Below are positions 1 through 5,617 of a DNA stretch of 5,711 nucleotides, one piece after another. Position 1 is the stretch's first letter. Every line of letters begins with the position of its first letter. A model generated the notes under the pieces. It was not told the origin of the DNA. It did not search any database and saw only the letters and a list, made by a program, of their open reading frames with translations. Location of the stretch: contig QCWE01000020.1 in assembly GCA_003149555.1 (NCBI GenBank), positions 1-5,711 of the forward strand, read 5' to 3'. The stretch is from Candidatus Aquiluna sp. XM-24bin5 (GTDB lineage Bacteria > Actinomycetota > Actinomycetia > Actinomycetales > Microbacteriaceae). A program made the translations under genes and the position numbers.

Positions 1-3
1 CAT
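1..3 (-). CDS. tnpC: Start codon of IS66 tnpC (transposase), cut by the window edge
   Basis: An ATG reads leftward from position 3, three bases after the tnpB stop codon (TGA, CTA, ATG). An AGGG ribosome binding site lies six bases before it, inside the end of tnpB. In IS66 elements the DDE transposase gene tnpC follows tnpB closely, so this is most likely its start. Only the first codon is inside the window, so the protein itself cannot be checked. Confidence 0.45.
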
Positions 4-6
4 TAG

Positions 7-360
7 TCACCCTGCCGCAGCAGGTGCAACCACTGGCTTGGCCACCATCTTCTGCCAGTCCAAACCTTCGAAAAGGGCCTCGTACTGTCCCCGGGAAAGC
101 TGCATGACGCCATCCTGGATTTTGGGCCATACGAAGTTGGAAACTTCCAGCCGCTTGTAGATCAACACCAACCCGGTTCCATCCCAAACCAAGATCTTCA
201 ATCTATCCCCACGCTTGGAACGGAACACCACCGTCAGCCCTGAATGTGGATCAAGCCCCAGCTCGTTTTGCACCGTTGCTGCGAGCCCATCATGGCCGCG
301 ACGGAAATCGACCGGCTTGGTCGCAATCACGATCGGCAGACGCTGTCCCACAACAATCAT
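7..360 (-). CDS. tnpB: IS66 family accessory protein TnpB (Orf2)
   Basis: This 117-residue protein has the normal length for IS66 TnpB (IS66 Orf2, PF05717 type). Family signatures are visible: KPVDFRRGHDGLAA at residues 15-28 matches the usual PVD-RKG-DGLA block, and RGDRLKILVWDGTGLVLIYKRLE at about 50-72 carries the conserved GDR-K-L-WDG-G--L--KRLE pattern. The C-terminus (PVVAPAAAG) is a low-complexity tail. The ATG overlaps the tnpA stop as ATGA, so it is probably translated by coupling to tnpA. TnpB is needed for efficient IS66 transposition together with TnpA and TnpC, but its biochemical role is not settled. No frameshift or internal stop is seen. Confidence 0.96.
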   Translation of the reverse strand: MIVVGQRLPIVIATKPVDFRRGHDGLAATVQNELGLDPHSGLTVVFRSKRGDRLKILVWDGTGLVLIYKRLEVSNFVWPKIQDGVMQLSRGQYEALFEGLDWQKMVAKPVVAPAAAG

Positions 361-812
361 GACGCACCGCGCATCGCCCGGATCAAGGCCGCCGCTCGCG
401 TCACGTCCACATCCGCGGGAATACAGACTACAACATCCGGTCCGATCTCTACCGTCAGCGCATCGCGACCTCGGTCCCGTCTCACATCTCGTGGTGCTGC
501 ATCCATCTGCGGCGCCGCCGCAACCTCCACCGAAACAAAAGCCGGGTCTCGATCAGTCACGACCCGGTCCAAGGCAGTGGCCCCTACCATCAGATCAGCA
601 GGCAAAACCAGTTTGCCCTGACGCGCCATACGCCGCCAGTCCGACAGCTGATGAGGAATAATATCATGCCGCCGTGCCACATCCACAACCCGTGCGCCAG
701 GTTGAAAACTCTCCGCAACAATCCGCGCCTTCACCTCATCGGGCCAACGACGGTTGCCCAGACGAGAGCCAACAATCTCCACACGACCCAAAGTCCCAGT
801 TCCATCCGCCAT
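357..812 (-). CDS. tnpA: IS66 family accessory protein TnpA (Orf1), helix-turn-helix
   Basis: This is a 151-residue protein of the IS66 Orf1/IS3-like HTH_Tnp_1 type. Residues 21-61 form the helix-turn-helix block: RRWPDEVKARIVAESF, then a GARVVDVARRH turn and recognition helix, ending HQLSDWRR. The C-terminal half is variable and ends in the VCIPADVDVTRAAALIRAM block typical of these proteins. I chose the ATG at 812 because GGAG (minus strand, 822-819) lies six bases upstream. The ATG at 818 is in frame but directly abuts GGAG, and the longer frame from 854 lacks family similarity in its extra residues. The protein probably binds IS ends or DNA for transposition. Its ribosome binding site lies in a perfect hairpin (see 818-839). 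Confidence 0.93.
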   Translation of the reverse strand: MADGTGTLGRVEIVGSRLGNRRWPDEVKARIVAESFQPGARVVDVARRHDIIPHQLSDWRRMARQGKLVLPADLMVGATALDRVVTDRDPAFVSVEVAAAPQMDAAPRDVRRDRGRDALTVEIGPDVVVCIPADVDVTRAAALIRAMRGAS

Positions 813-817
813 AACCA

Positions 818-839
818 TCTCCAACAAAAATGTTGGAGA
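818..839 (-). promoter_or_regulatory. Perfect hairpin that hides the tnpA ribosome binding site
   Basis: The arms TCTCCAACA and TGTTGGAGA form nine perfect base pairs around a four-base loop (A on the plus strand, U in the tnpA transcript). In the minus-strand transcript the 3' arm contains the GGAG of tnpA and the 5' arm supplies the complementary CUCC; the stem ends at the first base of the ATG at 818. A transcript carrying both arms would have its ribosome binding site paired. Sequestering the transposase start in read-through RNA is known from IS10, IS50 and IS200; applying it here is an inference. Confidence 0.6.
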
Positions 840-883
840 CAGATATCCGACCAATCAAAGCAAACCGGAATACACCAAATCAA

Positions 884-904
884 TGGCACAGGGACAGCGC
901 TTAC
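884..904 (-). repeat. IS66 terminal inverted repeat (tnpA-proximal end)
   Basis: Read leftward from 904 the sequence starts GTAAGCGCTGTCCCTGTGCC. GTAAGCG is the typical first heptamer of IS66 ends. The outer edge is fixed by this motif; the inner edge is approximate, since the partner repeat is not in the window. The TAA inside GTAA ends the interrupted DUF882 frame. Confidence 0.8.
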
Positions 905-1272
905 ATTTCATTCTGTCGCCAGTCCCGAAAGAACCAGTCGAGCTGGGCCTTGTAGCGGGCGACCACGGCTGGTCCCGCAATCTCAAACACAGCGGTGACC
1001 CGCTCGCCGGTATTGGCGTTCAACAACGGCATGGAAAACGCAATGTCACTGCGCGGCTTTGCGGCCGCAACGGGGGCAGGGGCCTCTTCTGCGGGTGCGG
1101 GTATTCGCAGTACCTGCTGCGGTCGCTCCAAAGATACCACCGGTCCGGGCGCGCGCGCAATCAGCGGTCCGTTTGAGCCAACGATTAACCCAGCCTTTGC
1201 AGGTGAGGCAAAAGCGGTAGCTGAGACAAGCGTAGCAAGAGCTTGTCTGCGGGAGAAGATCACTGGCGACAT
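901..1272 (-). pseudogene. DUF882 / YcbK-like (peptidase M15 fold) exported protein, truncated by IS66
   Basis: This 123-residue N-terminal fragment is of the DUF882 family, relatives of YcbK/MepK and the M15 peptidases that act on peptidoglycan in the periplasm. Residues 1-27 form an export leader with a twin-arginine-like SRRQALA motif, a short hydrophobic stretch and an AKA cleavage site before Gly. A Pro/Ala-rich spacer follows, then the start of the domain: MPLLNANTGERVTAVFE and YKAQLDWFFRDWRQNE, the typical leading block. The zinc-binding His/Asp residues of the family lie further on and are absent. The frame stops at a TAA supplied by the IS66 end at 904, so the gene is disrupted. The ATG at 1272 fits the leader but has no clear ribosome binding site. 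It lies 50 bp after the response regulator, so the two were probably co-transcribed. Confidence 0.85.
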
Positions 1273-1322
1273 ACAACGGCAGCTGCAAGTCCTGTGCCAG
1301 ATCTGATAGTTTTGCGCCTCTT

Positions 1323-1937
1323 TTAGATCAGAGCACGTTCTCGGCTGATCATCGCGGCATGGGCTCGGTTGCGGGCGCCAAGTTTTTTGCAAATTGACCG
1401 CATGTGCATCTTCACCGTGACTTCGCTTGCATCCATGTCACGGGCAATTTCCTTGTTGGTCAGACCGTCTGCAGCCAGCCGCAATACATAAAGCTCTTTG
1501 TCAGACAGGTCGTGATCTTTGGCGGAACTGTCGGTGCCCAAGTTGGCGGTGTCCATCGGTACGAAGACCTGACCCGAAATGATTAGTTGGATCACACTAT
1601 CGAGTGACTTGAGCGGCATTGTCTTGGGGATCAACCCCTTGCAACCAAGTTCAAGCGCACTGTTAAGGAAGTGCCGGTCCACCATACCGGTAAACAGCAC
1701 CACATTTCCTTCACCAGCGGCCTGAATGACTTTCTGCACACTTTCAAGCCCGACCATGCCAGGCATCTTAAGATCGAGCAGAACGATATCGAAATCGCCA
1801 TATTCGCTCAGCAGGGCCAAAGCACCGTCAAGGGTGTCAGTTGTGATTGCTTCATAATTCGGTATGGCATTCAGCATGCTGCTGACCGCCTCCACGAGGA
1901 GATTATGATCATCAGCGAGAAGAATTTTCAGAGTCAA
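1323..1937 (-). CDS. LuxR/NarL-type two-component response regulator
   Basis: This is a 204-residue cytoplasmic transcription factor. Residues 3-120 are a receiver domain with acidic pair D9-D10, phospho-acceptor D55 (VLLDLKMPG), T83 and K105 (IPKT), all in their usual places. Residues 144-195 are a LuxR-type HTH: LSDKELYVLRLAADGLTNKEIA then SEVTVKMHMRSICKKLGARNR. I start it at TTG 1937 because GGAGA lies five bases upstream and the receiver begins at once (LTLKILLADDH); the frame continues upstream to 2117 but those residues do not resemble a receiver. It reads in the same direction as the hybrid kinase at 2502-5207 and is the likely final acceptor of its phosphorelay, though about 560 bp of insertion debris now lies between them. 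Target genes are not visible. Confidence 0.95.
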   Translation of the reverse strand: MTLKILLADDHNLLVEAVSSMLNAIPNYEAITTDTLDGALALLSEYGDFDIVLLDLKMPGMVGLESVQKVIQAAGEGNVVLFTGMVDRHFLNSALELGCKGLIPKTMPLKSLDSVIQLIISGQVFVPMDTANLGTDSSAKDHDLSDKELYVLRLAADGLTNKEIARDMDASEVTVKMHMRSICKKLGARNRAHAAMISRERALI

Positions 1938-2116
1938 ATGTTCTCCAATCCTAAACTGTGATCCTGTATAAGAGTTAACCGTCTGCAGGATGCCATGTAT
2001 CTTTTTGCAGGTCTTCGCACTTTCGCTAAGATTTATCACAATAACATACAAGATTTGTGTTCTTTGGAAAAGGAGTTGCTCTATTGATAGCGACCGATGC
2101 AGATGGGTAGCACTCA
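1938..2116. other. AT-rich leader upstream of the response regulator, no gene
   Basis: This stretch is clearly richer in A and T than its neighbours and holds no convincing gene; the open frame through it is only an upstream extension of the regulator. Read leftward it should carry the regulator promoter. A possible -10 (TATACA, at about 1967-1972 on the minus strand) is seen without a good -35. A short palindrome TTAT-N4-ATAA lies at 2033-2044, too weak to name a regulator. The right border is where GC-rich mobile-element sequence begins. Confidence 0.5.
1942..1946 (-). promoter_or_regulatory. Ribosome binding site deciding the TTG start of the response regulator
   Basis: On the minus strand GGAGA stands five bases before TTG at 1937 (GGAGAACATTTG). 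No ATG or GTG in the same frame near the receiver start has a comparable site, so this motif selects the TTG. Confidence 0.75.
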
Positions 2117-2184
2117 AGCATCATTTATGCTCCAAAATCCGCGCGATCTGGTGACGCAGCGCACCCGCGAAACAGGCCAGCGAA

Positions 2185-2313
2185 CACAGATGCCGTAACA
2201 GGGCTCGGCCCGACTGGCATCGTTGTGAGTTGATTGACCGTTTGATGTGAGGTGTCGTTGCCCTTGGCACGCTGTGCGGCGTGTCTACGGGGTCGTGCTG
2301 TGAGGCGCGCCCC
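2185..2313 (+). ncRNA. Possible bridge RNA region of the IS110 remnant (three stem-loops)
   Basis: Three stem-loops follow one another directly before the transposase gene. (1) 2185-2227: CACA/TGTG with a 2-base bulge, then GATGCC (2189-2194) with GGCATC (2216-2221), an asymmetric internal loop (GTAACA opposite GACT), and an inner GGGC-TCG-GCCC hairpin. (2) 2266-2285: GGCACGC with GCGTGTC, loop TGTGCG, one G-U pair. (3) 2289-2313: GGGG-t-CGTGC with GCGCGCCCC, loop TGTGAG, one bulge and one G-U pair. IS110-group elements are known to encode a bridge RNA with internal guide loops in the non-coding end upstream of the transposase. Position and shape fit, but the guide loops cannot be verified without the element ends, and GC-rich DNA forms stems easily. 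Confidence 0.35.
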
Positions 2314-2320
2314 AAGTTTT

Positions 2321-2340
2321 GGACAACGAAAGGACAACGA
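2321..2340 (+). repeat. Tandem nonamer GGACAACGA before the IS110 start codon
   Basis: GGACAACGA occurs at 2321-2329 and 2332-2340, separated by AA, an 11-base period. The second copy contributes the AAAGGA ribosome binding site (2329-2334), seven bases before the transposase ATG at 2342. A small hairpin CCAA-GTT-TTGG (2312-2322) abuts the first copy. Confidence 0.6.
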
Positions 2341-2341
2341 C

Positions 2342-2450
2342 ATGGATGTGTATATCGGATTGGACGTCTCACTCGCAAGCACGGCAATCTGCGCGGTGAG
2401 CGCGCAGGGCAAGATCGTGAAGGAAACGACCGCTGCCAGCGAGCCAGATG
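2342..2450 (+). pseudogene. IS110-family transposase, N-terminal fragment
   Basis: The frame from ATG 2342 begins MDVYIGLDVSLASTAICAVS and continues AQGKIVKETTAASEPD. This is the typical N-terminus of an IS110-family DEDD (RuvC-like) transposase: D8 in GLDVS is the first catalytic acid, followed by the TAICVVD-like strand and the G-IV-E turn. Full proteins are about 300-400 residues; here similarity ends after about 36 residues (around 2450), and the frame runs on to 2572 through unrelated palindromic sequence and antisense to the kinase. The other catalytic acids and the C-terminal catalytic serine domain are missing, so this is a dead remnant. The AAAGGA site seven bases upstream supports the start. 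Confidence 0.8.
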
Positions 2451-2488
2451 TAAGATTCCATACGGCAATTCTACACGGCAACCGTCAC

Positions 2489-2517
2489 AATCCCATGCCG
2501 CCTAAAGGCGTGGGATT
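2489..2517 (-). repeat. Bulged palindrome at the kinase stop codon, IS200/IS605-end-like
   Basis: AATCCCA (2489-2495) pairs with TGGGATT (2511-2517) and CGCC (2499-2502) with GGCG (2507-2510), leaving a three-base bulge (TGC) and a TAAA loop. Read on the minus strand it is AATCCCACGCC-TTTA-GGCGGCATGGGATT followed by GTGAC. Hairpins of the form GAATCCC...CTTTAG...GGGGA...GTCA are common at the right ends of IS200/IS605 (TnpB-type) elements, so this may be a leftover end; that match is from memory and not proven. The TAG stop of the kinase (2504-2502) falls at the edge of the loop. No T-run follows on either strand, so it is not a standard terminator. Confidence 0.5.
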
Positions 2518-5207
2518 TCCTGATCCCCTATCGGGGACTTTAAATCTGAAAACTCGAGCTGCGCTTCCTTAAGCAGCGCGGCGATCAGTTTTGGCAATTC
2601 CGACATGTTCGGGTCCGTGCCGGACAGGATCATCATCTCGGCTTCCGACAGCGCCTCAGACAGATCCTCAAGCCTCAAAAGCGCTGTCGATCCGACAGAT
2701 TTATGGATTGGGCCTACCTTGTCGGCAACTTCTAGTGTCGCATCGACCATTGTCTCGAGCGCCAGCTCGACATCAGCAAACCCCGTCTTGAGCAACTGGA
2801 TAGCAGTGTCCTGGCCCACGAGCGACATAACCTCGTCGAACCCCGAGGCTGCCATGCTATCCTTGGCTTCGACCATACGGCCGGATGGCACGAAAGGCTC
2901 ATCTTGCGTGGTTTTGATCTTTTCGCATTCAGAAAATACCATGGAATCCTCAGGCCCGGGCTGCGTCATGCACGTCTCAAGAGTTTCCGACAGCTGTGCC
3001 TGACCCACTGGCTTGATCAGGATCTCGTCAAAGAGGGTTCGGTTCCGGGGGCCCGCATGAGCCTCGATCAACGCGGTGACACCGATGATCACTATCTGCC
3101 CCGGCGCCGTCTGCATAGCACGAATATGCTCGGCGGCGGTCGGACCATCCATGACTGGCATGGAGAAATCCATCAAGATCGCATCATAATGCCTCTTGGT
3201 CGCTTTTTCGACAGCCACTTCGCCATTCTCAGCCAAATCGACCTCATGGCCCATGCGGCGCAGCATCTCGCGCATCAAGGCTAGATTGACCTGGCTGTCA
3301 TCGACGATAAGGATAGCCTTAGGAGCGCCACTTGGCGTGTTTGACGCAGTGTCCGCCTTTGGCAGGCTCGGTGCAATCCTAATTTTGGCCGGAACAGCCT
3401 TAAGCGGAATCTTGAAATGAAAGCGGCTGCCCTTGCCAGGGAGACTACAACACATTAGCTCACCGCCTTGCATGTCAACCCCGCGCTTGGCGATCGCCAG
3501 ACCCAGACCAGTGCCACTCTTGGGAGAGATGTCGGCCGGGTCTGCGGTCTTGAACTCTTCAAAGATGTAGGTCTGCGCCTCTTCGGAAATGCCGATCCCG
3601 GTATCAACCACTTCGATGAAGAGGCTCGCGGTACCGGAGTGCGCCTCCGACAGGAACAGGCGCACCTCGACGCTGCCATTATCGGTGAACTTGATGGCAT
3701 TATCCACAAGGTTATAGAGTACCTGTGAGAACGTATACGGCATCCCTTCAAAGTCATAGGCCTTGAACGGACCCTGCACCACAAGCTCGAGCGCGTTAGA
3801 CGACGTGTCGGCCAGCGGCGTCAATTCACGTATGATATCCTGGGCAATCAGATCCGGGCGCAGATCACTCGGAGCCTCATGCTGCTGACCAAGACGGGCC
3901 ATCTCAAGCACGTTGTTGATCTGGGTCAGCGCCCGATGGCTACAGGCCTCGGCGGTCTCCAGTAGATTAAGATTGACTGCATCAAGGTCGCTGCCCTTTA
4001 AAAGTTCGAGCGAAGCCATGATGCCATGCAACGGCGTGCGCATCTCGTGGCTCATGGTGGCGAGGAACGCACTCTTGGCGGATGAGGCTTCTTCGGCGAC
4101 CCGCAGGGCATCCTTGAGGCCTTCCTCAGCGACCACCTGATCAGTAATATCACGGATAAAGCAAATCACCACCTCGCGCCCCGCGAGATCCTTGTCACGA
4201 ACCAGCAGCAGCTCAACGGAGATCGGGCTGCCATCGGAACTTTTCGAGCCAACGATCTTGGGGCCCGCCCCGATCAGCGCAGCAAAACACCCAAACTTAC
4301 CGGCGGCTGGGCCTGCATCGGGGATCATTGTTGTTTCGAGGCTGATCACGTGATTGATGTTCAGTCCGACGATCGATGCATTCTGAGTACCAAAAATCTT
4401 CTGCGCCATCGGATTACTGTACAGAATCTGCGCATGCTTATCAGTGACCAAAACTGCGTTCAGCGTGGAATCAAAAGCGCGGGCCAGCAGCCCGCCGATG
4501 CGGAATTTCTCGGCCGTCTTTTCTTCCAGATCACGCCAGATCCGCACCGCAAGAAAGGCGCTCAGTACCATCAGCGCAACCAAAATGATGGACTGCACGA
4601 GAAAGATCAGGAACACATTGTGATCCTGCTGCCGCATGTCCGCAGTATGCGCCACCGTTTCCTGAAGGGCGGCCACAGCGACCTCTCGCACCAGCGGATA
4701 GGCCTCTGCAACAGAGGCCTCAAACGTCATCAATGCGCCAACATCGGGGCTTTCGATATTGTCGATCTGATCCGCTAGACTCTGACGGATCACCTTTAGG
4801 TTATCAAATTTGGCAAATAGGTCATCGGACACAAGCAAACGCTTTAACGCCGCCTCTAACACCGTAATGCGACTGTAAAGGATATCAAAATCCTGCTTGA
4901 TTTGCTGCAGCTCACCGGTAGTGACGACACTTCCGTCCTGCTCGGCGCCGAAACGCGGCAAGGTCCGGGACAGACTCAGCATCAGATCCTGCTGGTCCAC
5001 CTCGAGCTGTGCAATGATCCAACCGGTATTGTCGCTGTTGGCAAGCTGCACATCATCAAGCCGCTTCTCAAAGCTGAAAGCACTTACCAGCAGGGCAACG
5101 CTTGATATCAAAAGAAGTCCTAGCAGAATACGCGGCGCGATGCGCGTAGTCCTGCTCAGGGTCTGGTTCAGGATGGTATCGAATTCCGATATGGAAGTCT
5201 TGTTCAC
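2502..5207 (-). CDS. Membrane-bound hybrid sensor histidine kinase (PAS-HisKA-HATPase-REC-Hpt)
   Basis: This 901-residue inner-membrane kinase carries a whole phosphorelay. TM1 lies at about 23-46 and TM2 at about 197-224, enclosing a ~150-residue, largely helical extracytoplasmic domain. A PAS domain (about 236-357) is followed by the DHp helix with H387 (SHEMRTPLHG). The ATPase domain shows N499/N503 (NLVDNAIKFT), DTGIGI at 535-540 and GTGLGLAIAKR at 565-575. The receiver (about 631-745) has D636/D637, phospho-acceptor D680 (ILMDFSMPVMDG), T711 and K732. A C-terminal Hpt-like domain (about 791-885) has H835 in IHKSVGSTALLRLEDLSEAL. Expected flow is H387 to D680 to H835 to a separate regulator, probably the one at 1323-1937. 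It starts with GTG overlapping the upstream stop (GTGA). The last residues (about DQEIPRL) come from a palindrome, so the C-terminus may be altered. Confidence 0.96.
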   Translation of the reverse strand: MNKTSISEFDTILNQTLSRTTRIAPRILLGLLLISSVALLVSAFSFEKRLDDVQLANSDNTGWIIAQLEVDQQDLMLSLSRTLPRFGAEQDGSVVTTGELQQIKQDFDILYSRITVLEAALKRLLVSDDLFAKFDNLKVIRQSLADQIDNIESPDVGALMTFEASVAEAYPLVREVAVAALQETVAHTADMRQQDHNVFLIFLVQSIILVALMVLSAFLAVRIWRDLEEKTAEKFRIGGLLARAFDSTLNAVLVTDKHAQILYSNPMAQKIFGTQNASIVGLNINHVISLETTMIPDAGPAAGKFGCFAALIGAGPKIVGSKSSDGSPISVELLLVRDKDLAGREVVICFIRDITDQVVAEEGLKDALRVAEEASSAKSAFLATMSHEMRTPLHGIMASLELLKGSDLDAVNLNLLETAEACSHRALTQINNVLEMARLGQQHEAPSDLRPDLIAQDIIRELTPLADTSSNALELVVQGPFKAYDFEGMPYTFSQVLYNLVDNAIKFTDNGSVEVRLFLSEAHSGTASLFIEVVDTGIGISEEAQTYIFEEFKTADPADISPKSGTGLGLAIAKRGVDMQGGELMCCSLPGKGSRFHFKIPLKAVPAKIRIAPSLPKADTASNTPSGAPKAILIVDDSQVNLALMREMLRRMGHEVDLAENGEVAVEKATKRHYDAILMDFSMPVMDGPTAAEHIRAMQTAPGQIVIIGVTALIEAHAGPRNRTLFDEILIKPVGQAQLSETLETCMTQPGPEDSMVFSECEKIKTTQDEPFVPSGRMVEAKDSMAASGFDEVMSLVGQDTAIQLLKTGFADVELALETMVDATLEVADKVGPIHKSVGSTALLRLEDLSEALSEAEMMILSGTDPNMSELPKLIAALLKEAQLEFSDLKSPIGDQEIPRL
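2524..2537. repeat. Short perfect palindrome TCCCC-TATC-GGGGA
   Basis: Five base pairs around a four-base loop, seven bases from the palindrome at 2489-2517, inside the last codons of the kinase gene. Together they make a double hairpin. It could be part of the same mobile-element end or ordinary coding sequence. Confidence 0.45.
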
Positions 5208-5548
5208 TCCGATAACACGTTCAATCTGTTAAGCTGCCAGACACTGAGGGCGAAATATTCTTCGGTGTTGTACTCGGCCCCGTCATCATAGGGAAAGACA
5301 ATCCAGAGCGGCCCCTTGTCGCGCACCGAAAATGGCTCTCCATTGATACGGTTGGCGATGATTGGGGCACCATCTCCGATCTTCTCAATCGGCAGTACAA
5401 CATTATAGTCATTAATCGCATAAAGCTCCACATCTCCAAGCGCAACACCGGCATAGTCGATGACTGATTTGAGCGTGGGGCCGGAGAACGCAATGACCCC
5501 TTCAGTCCAGATGGTTGCGGTCTCAAAACTTTGCTGCGGCAGGGCCAT
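5204..5548 (-). CDS. Small oxidoreductase molybdopterin-binding-fold protein, 5' end apparently lost
   Basis: This frame of 114 residues from the first ATG resembles the small proteins of the oxidoreductase molybdopterin-binding (PF00174, sulfite oxidase/YedY-like) fold: TIWTEGVIAFSGPTLKSVID, then ELYAINDYNVVLPIE and FSVRDKGPLWIVFPYD. It has no cysteine, so the cofactor-ligating Cys of catalytic members is missing; a sensory or binding role is more likely than catalysis. Family-like residues continue in frame upstream of the ATG (VNPGHFIILSLQDSK, then TTFTDAELMALPQ), back to a TGA at 5647-5645, but this 32-codon stretch has no ATG, GTG or TTG, only CTG at 5599. Relatives carry a signal peptide, absent here. 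Its stop overlaps the kinase GTG, so the two are coupled, and relatives of both are often neighbours, suggesting an envelope signal partner. Confidence 0.75.
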   Translation of the reverse strand: MALPQQSFETATIWTEGVIAFSGPTLKSVIDYAGVALGDVELYAINDYNVVLPIEKIGDGAPIIANRINGEPFSVRDKGPLWIVFPYDDGAEYNTEEYFALSVWQLNRLNVLSE

Positions 5549-5617
5549 GAGTTCAGCATCCGTAAAGGTGGTGCTTTGACCGGTTTTGCTGTCCTGCAGG
5601 CTTAGAATGATGAAGTG

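Larger units (their letters stand above)
1..904 (-). mobile_element. IS66-family insertion sequence, one end (partial)
   Basis: This is the tnpA-proximal end of an IS66-family element. The outer end is at 904, where the minus strand begins GTAAGCGCTGTCC; GTAAGCG is the usual terminal sequence of this family. Reading inward (leftward) come about 90 bp of leader, tnpA, then tnpB overlapping it by ATGA, then the apparent ATG of tnpC at the window edge, which is the standard IS66 gene order. The large transposase tnpC and the other terminal repeat lie beyond position 1. The element has landed inside a DUF882 gene. IS66 elements usually duplicate 8 bp of target, so the flanking octamer ATTTCATT at 905-912 should recur beyond the far end. 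Both accessory genes are intact, suggesting a recent and possibly active copy. Confidence 0.93.
2117..2450 (+). mobile_element. IS110-family insertion sequence remnant (5' part)
   Basis: A plus-strand remnant of an IS110-family element: about 220 bp of GC-rich, highly structured non-coding sequence followed by the first ~36 codons of the transposase. Family-like coding ends at about 2450 and the rest of the element is gone. The left border is uncertain; composition shifts from AT-rich to GC-rich between about 2117 and 2135, where a small inverted repeat AGCAT/ATGCT (2117-2121, 2127-2131) sits. The remnant is opposite in direction to all intact genes and separates the histidine kinase from its likely partner regulator. 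Confidence 0.7.

Noticed and set aside
215..661. Plus-strand open frames over the IS66 genes
   Set aside because: They are antisense to the well-supported tnpA and tnpB and have low-complexity, Pro/Ser/Arg-rich translations with no family features.
1273..1392. Upstream extension of the DUF882 frame to 1392
   Set aside because: The extra residues overlap the regulator gene and would put 40 charged and Cys-rich residues before a clear export leader.
2033..2044. TTAT-N4-ATAA palindrome as an FNR/CRP-type operator
   Set aside because: It departs from the TTGAT-N4-ATCAA consensus and is only four bases per arm in AT-rich sequence; no regulator can be named.
1938..2117. N-terminal extension of the response regulator to the ATG at 2117
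   Set aside because: The 60 extra residues do not belong to a receiver domain, and the TTG at 1937 has a good ribosome binding site with the receiver starting at once.
2121..2481. Two minus-strand open frames of about 115 residues in the kinase-regulator gap
   Set aside because: They run antisense to the IS110 remnant, including its recognisable transposase N-terminus; their sequences look like neither each other nor any family.
2489..2517. Rho-independent terminator for the kinase gene
   Set aside because: The hairpin overlaps the coding end and no T-run follows on the minus strand.
2605..5232. Plus- and minus-strand alternative frames inside the kinase
   Set aside because: All overlap conserved kinase domains in other frames and are shadows of a 901-codon gene with every catalytic motif in place.
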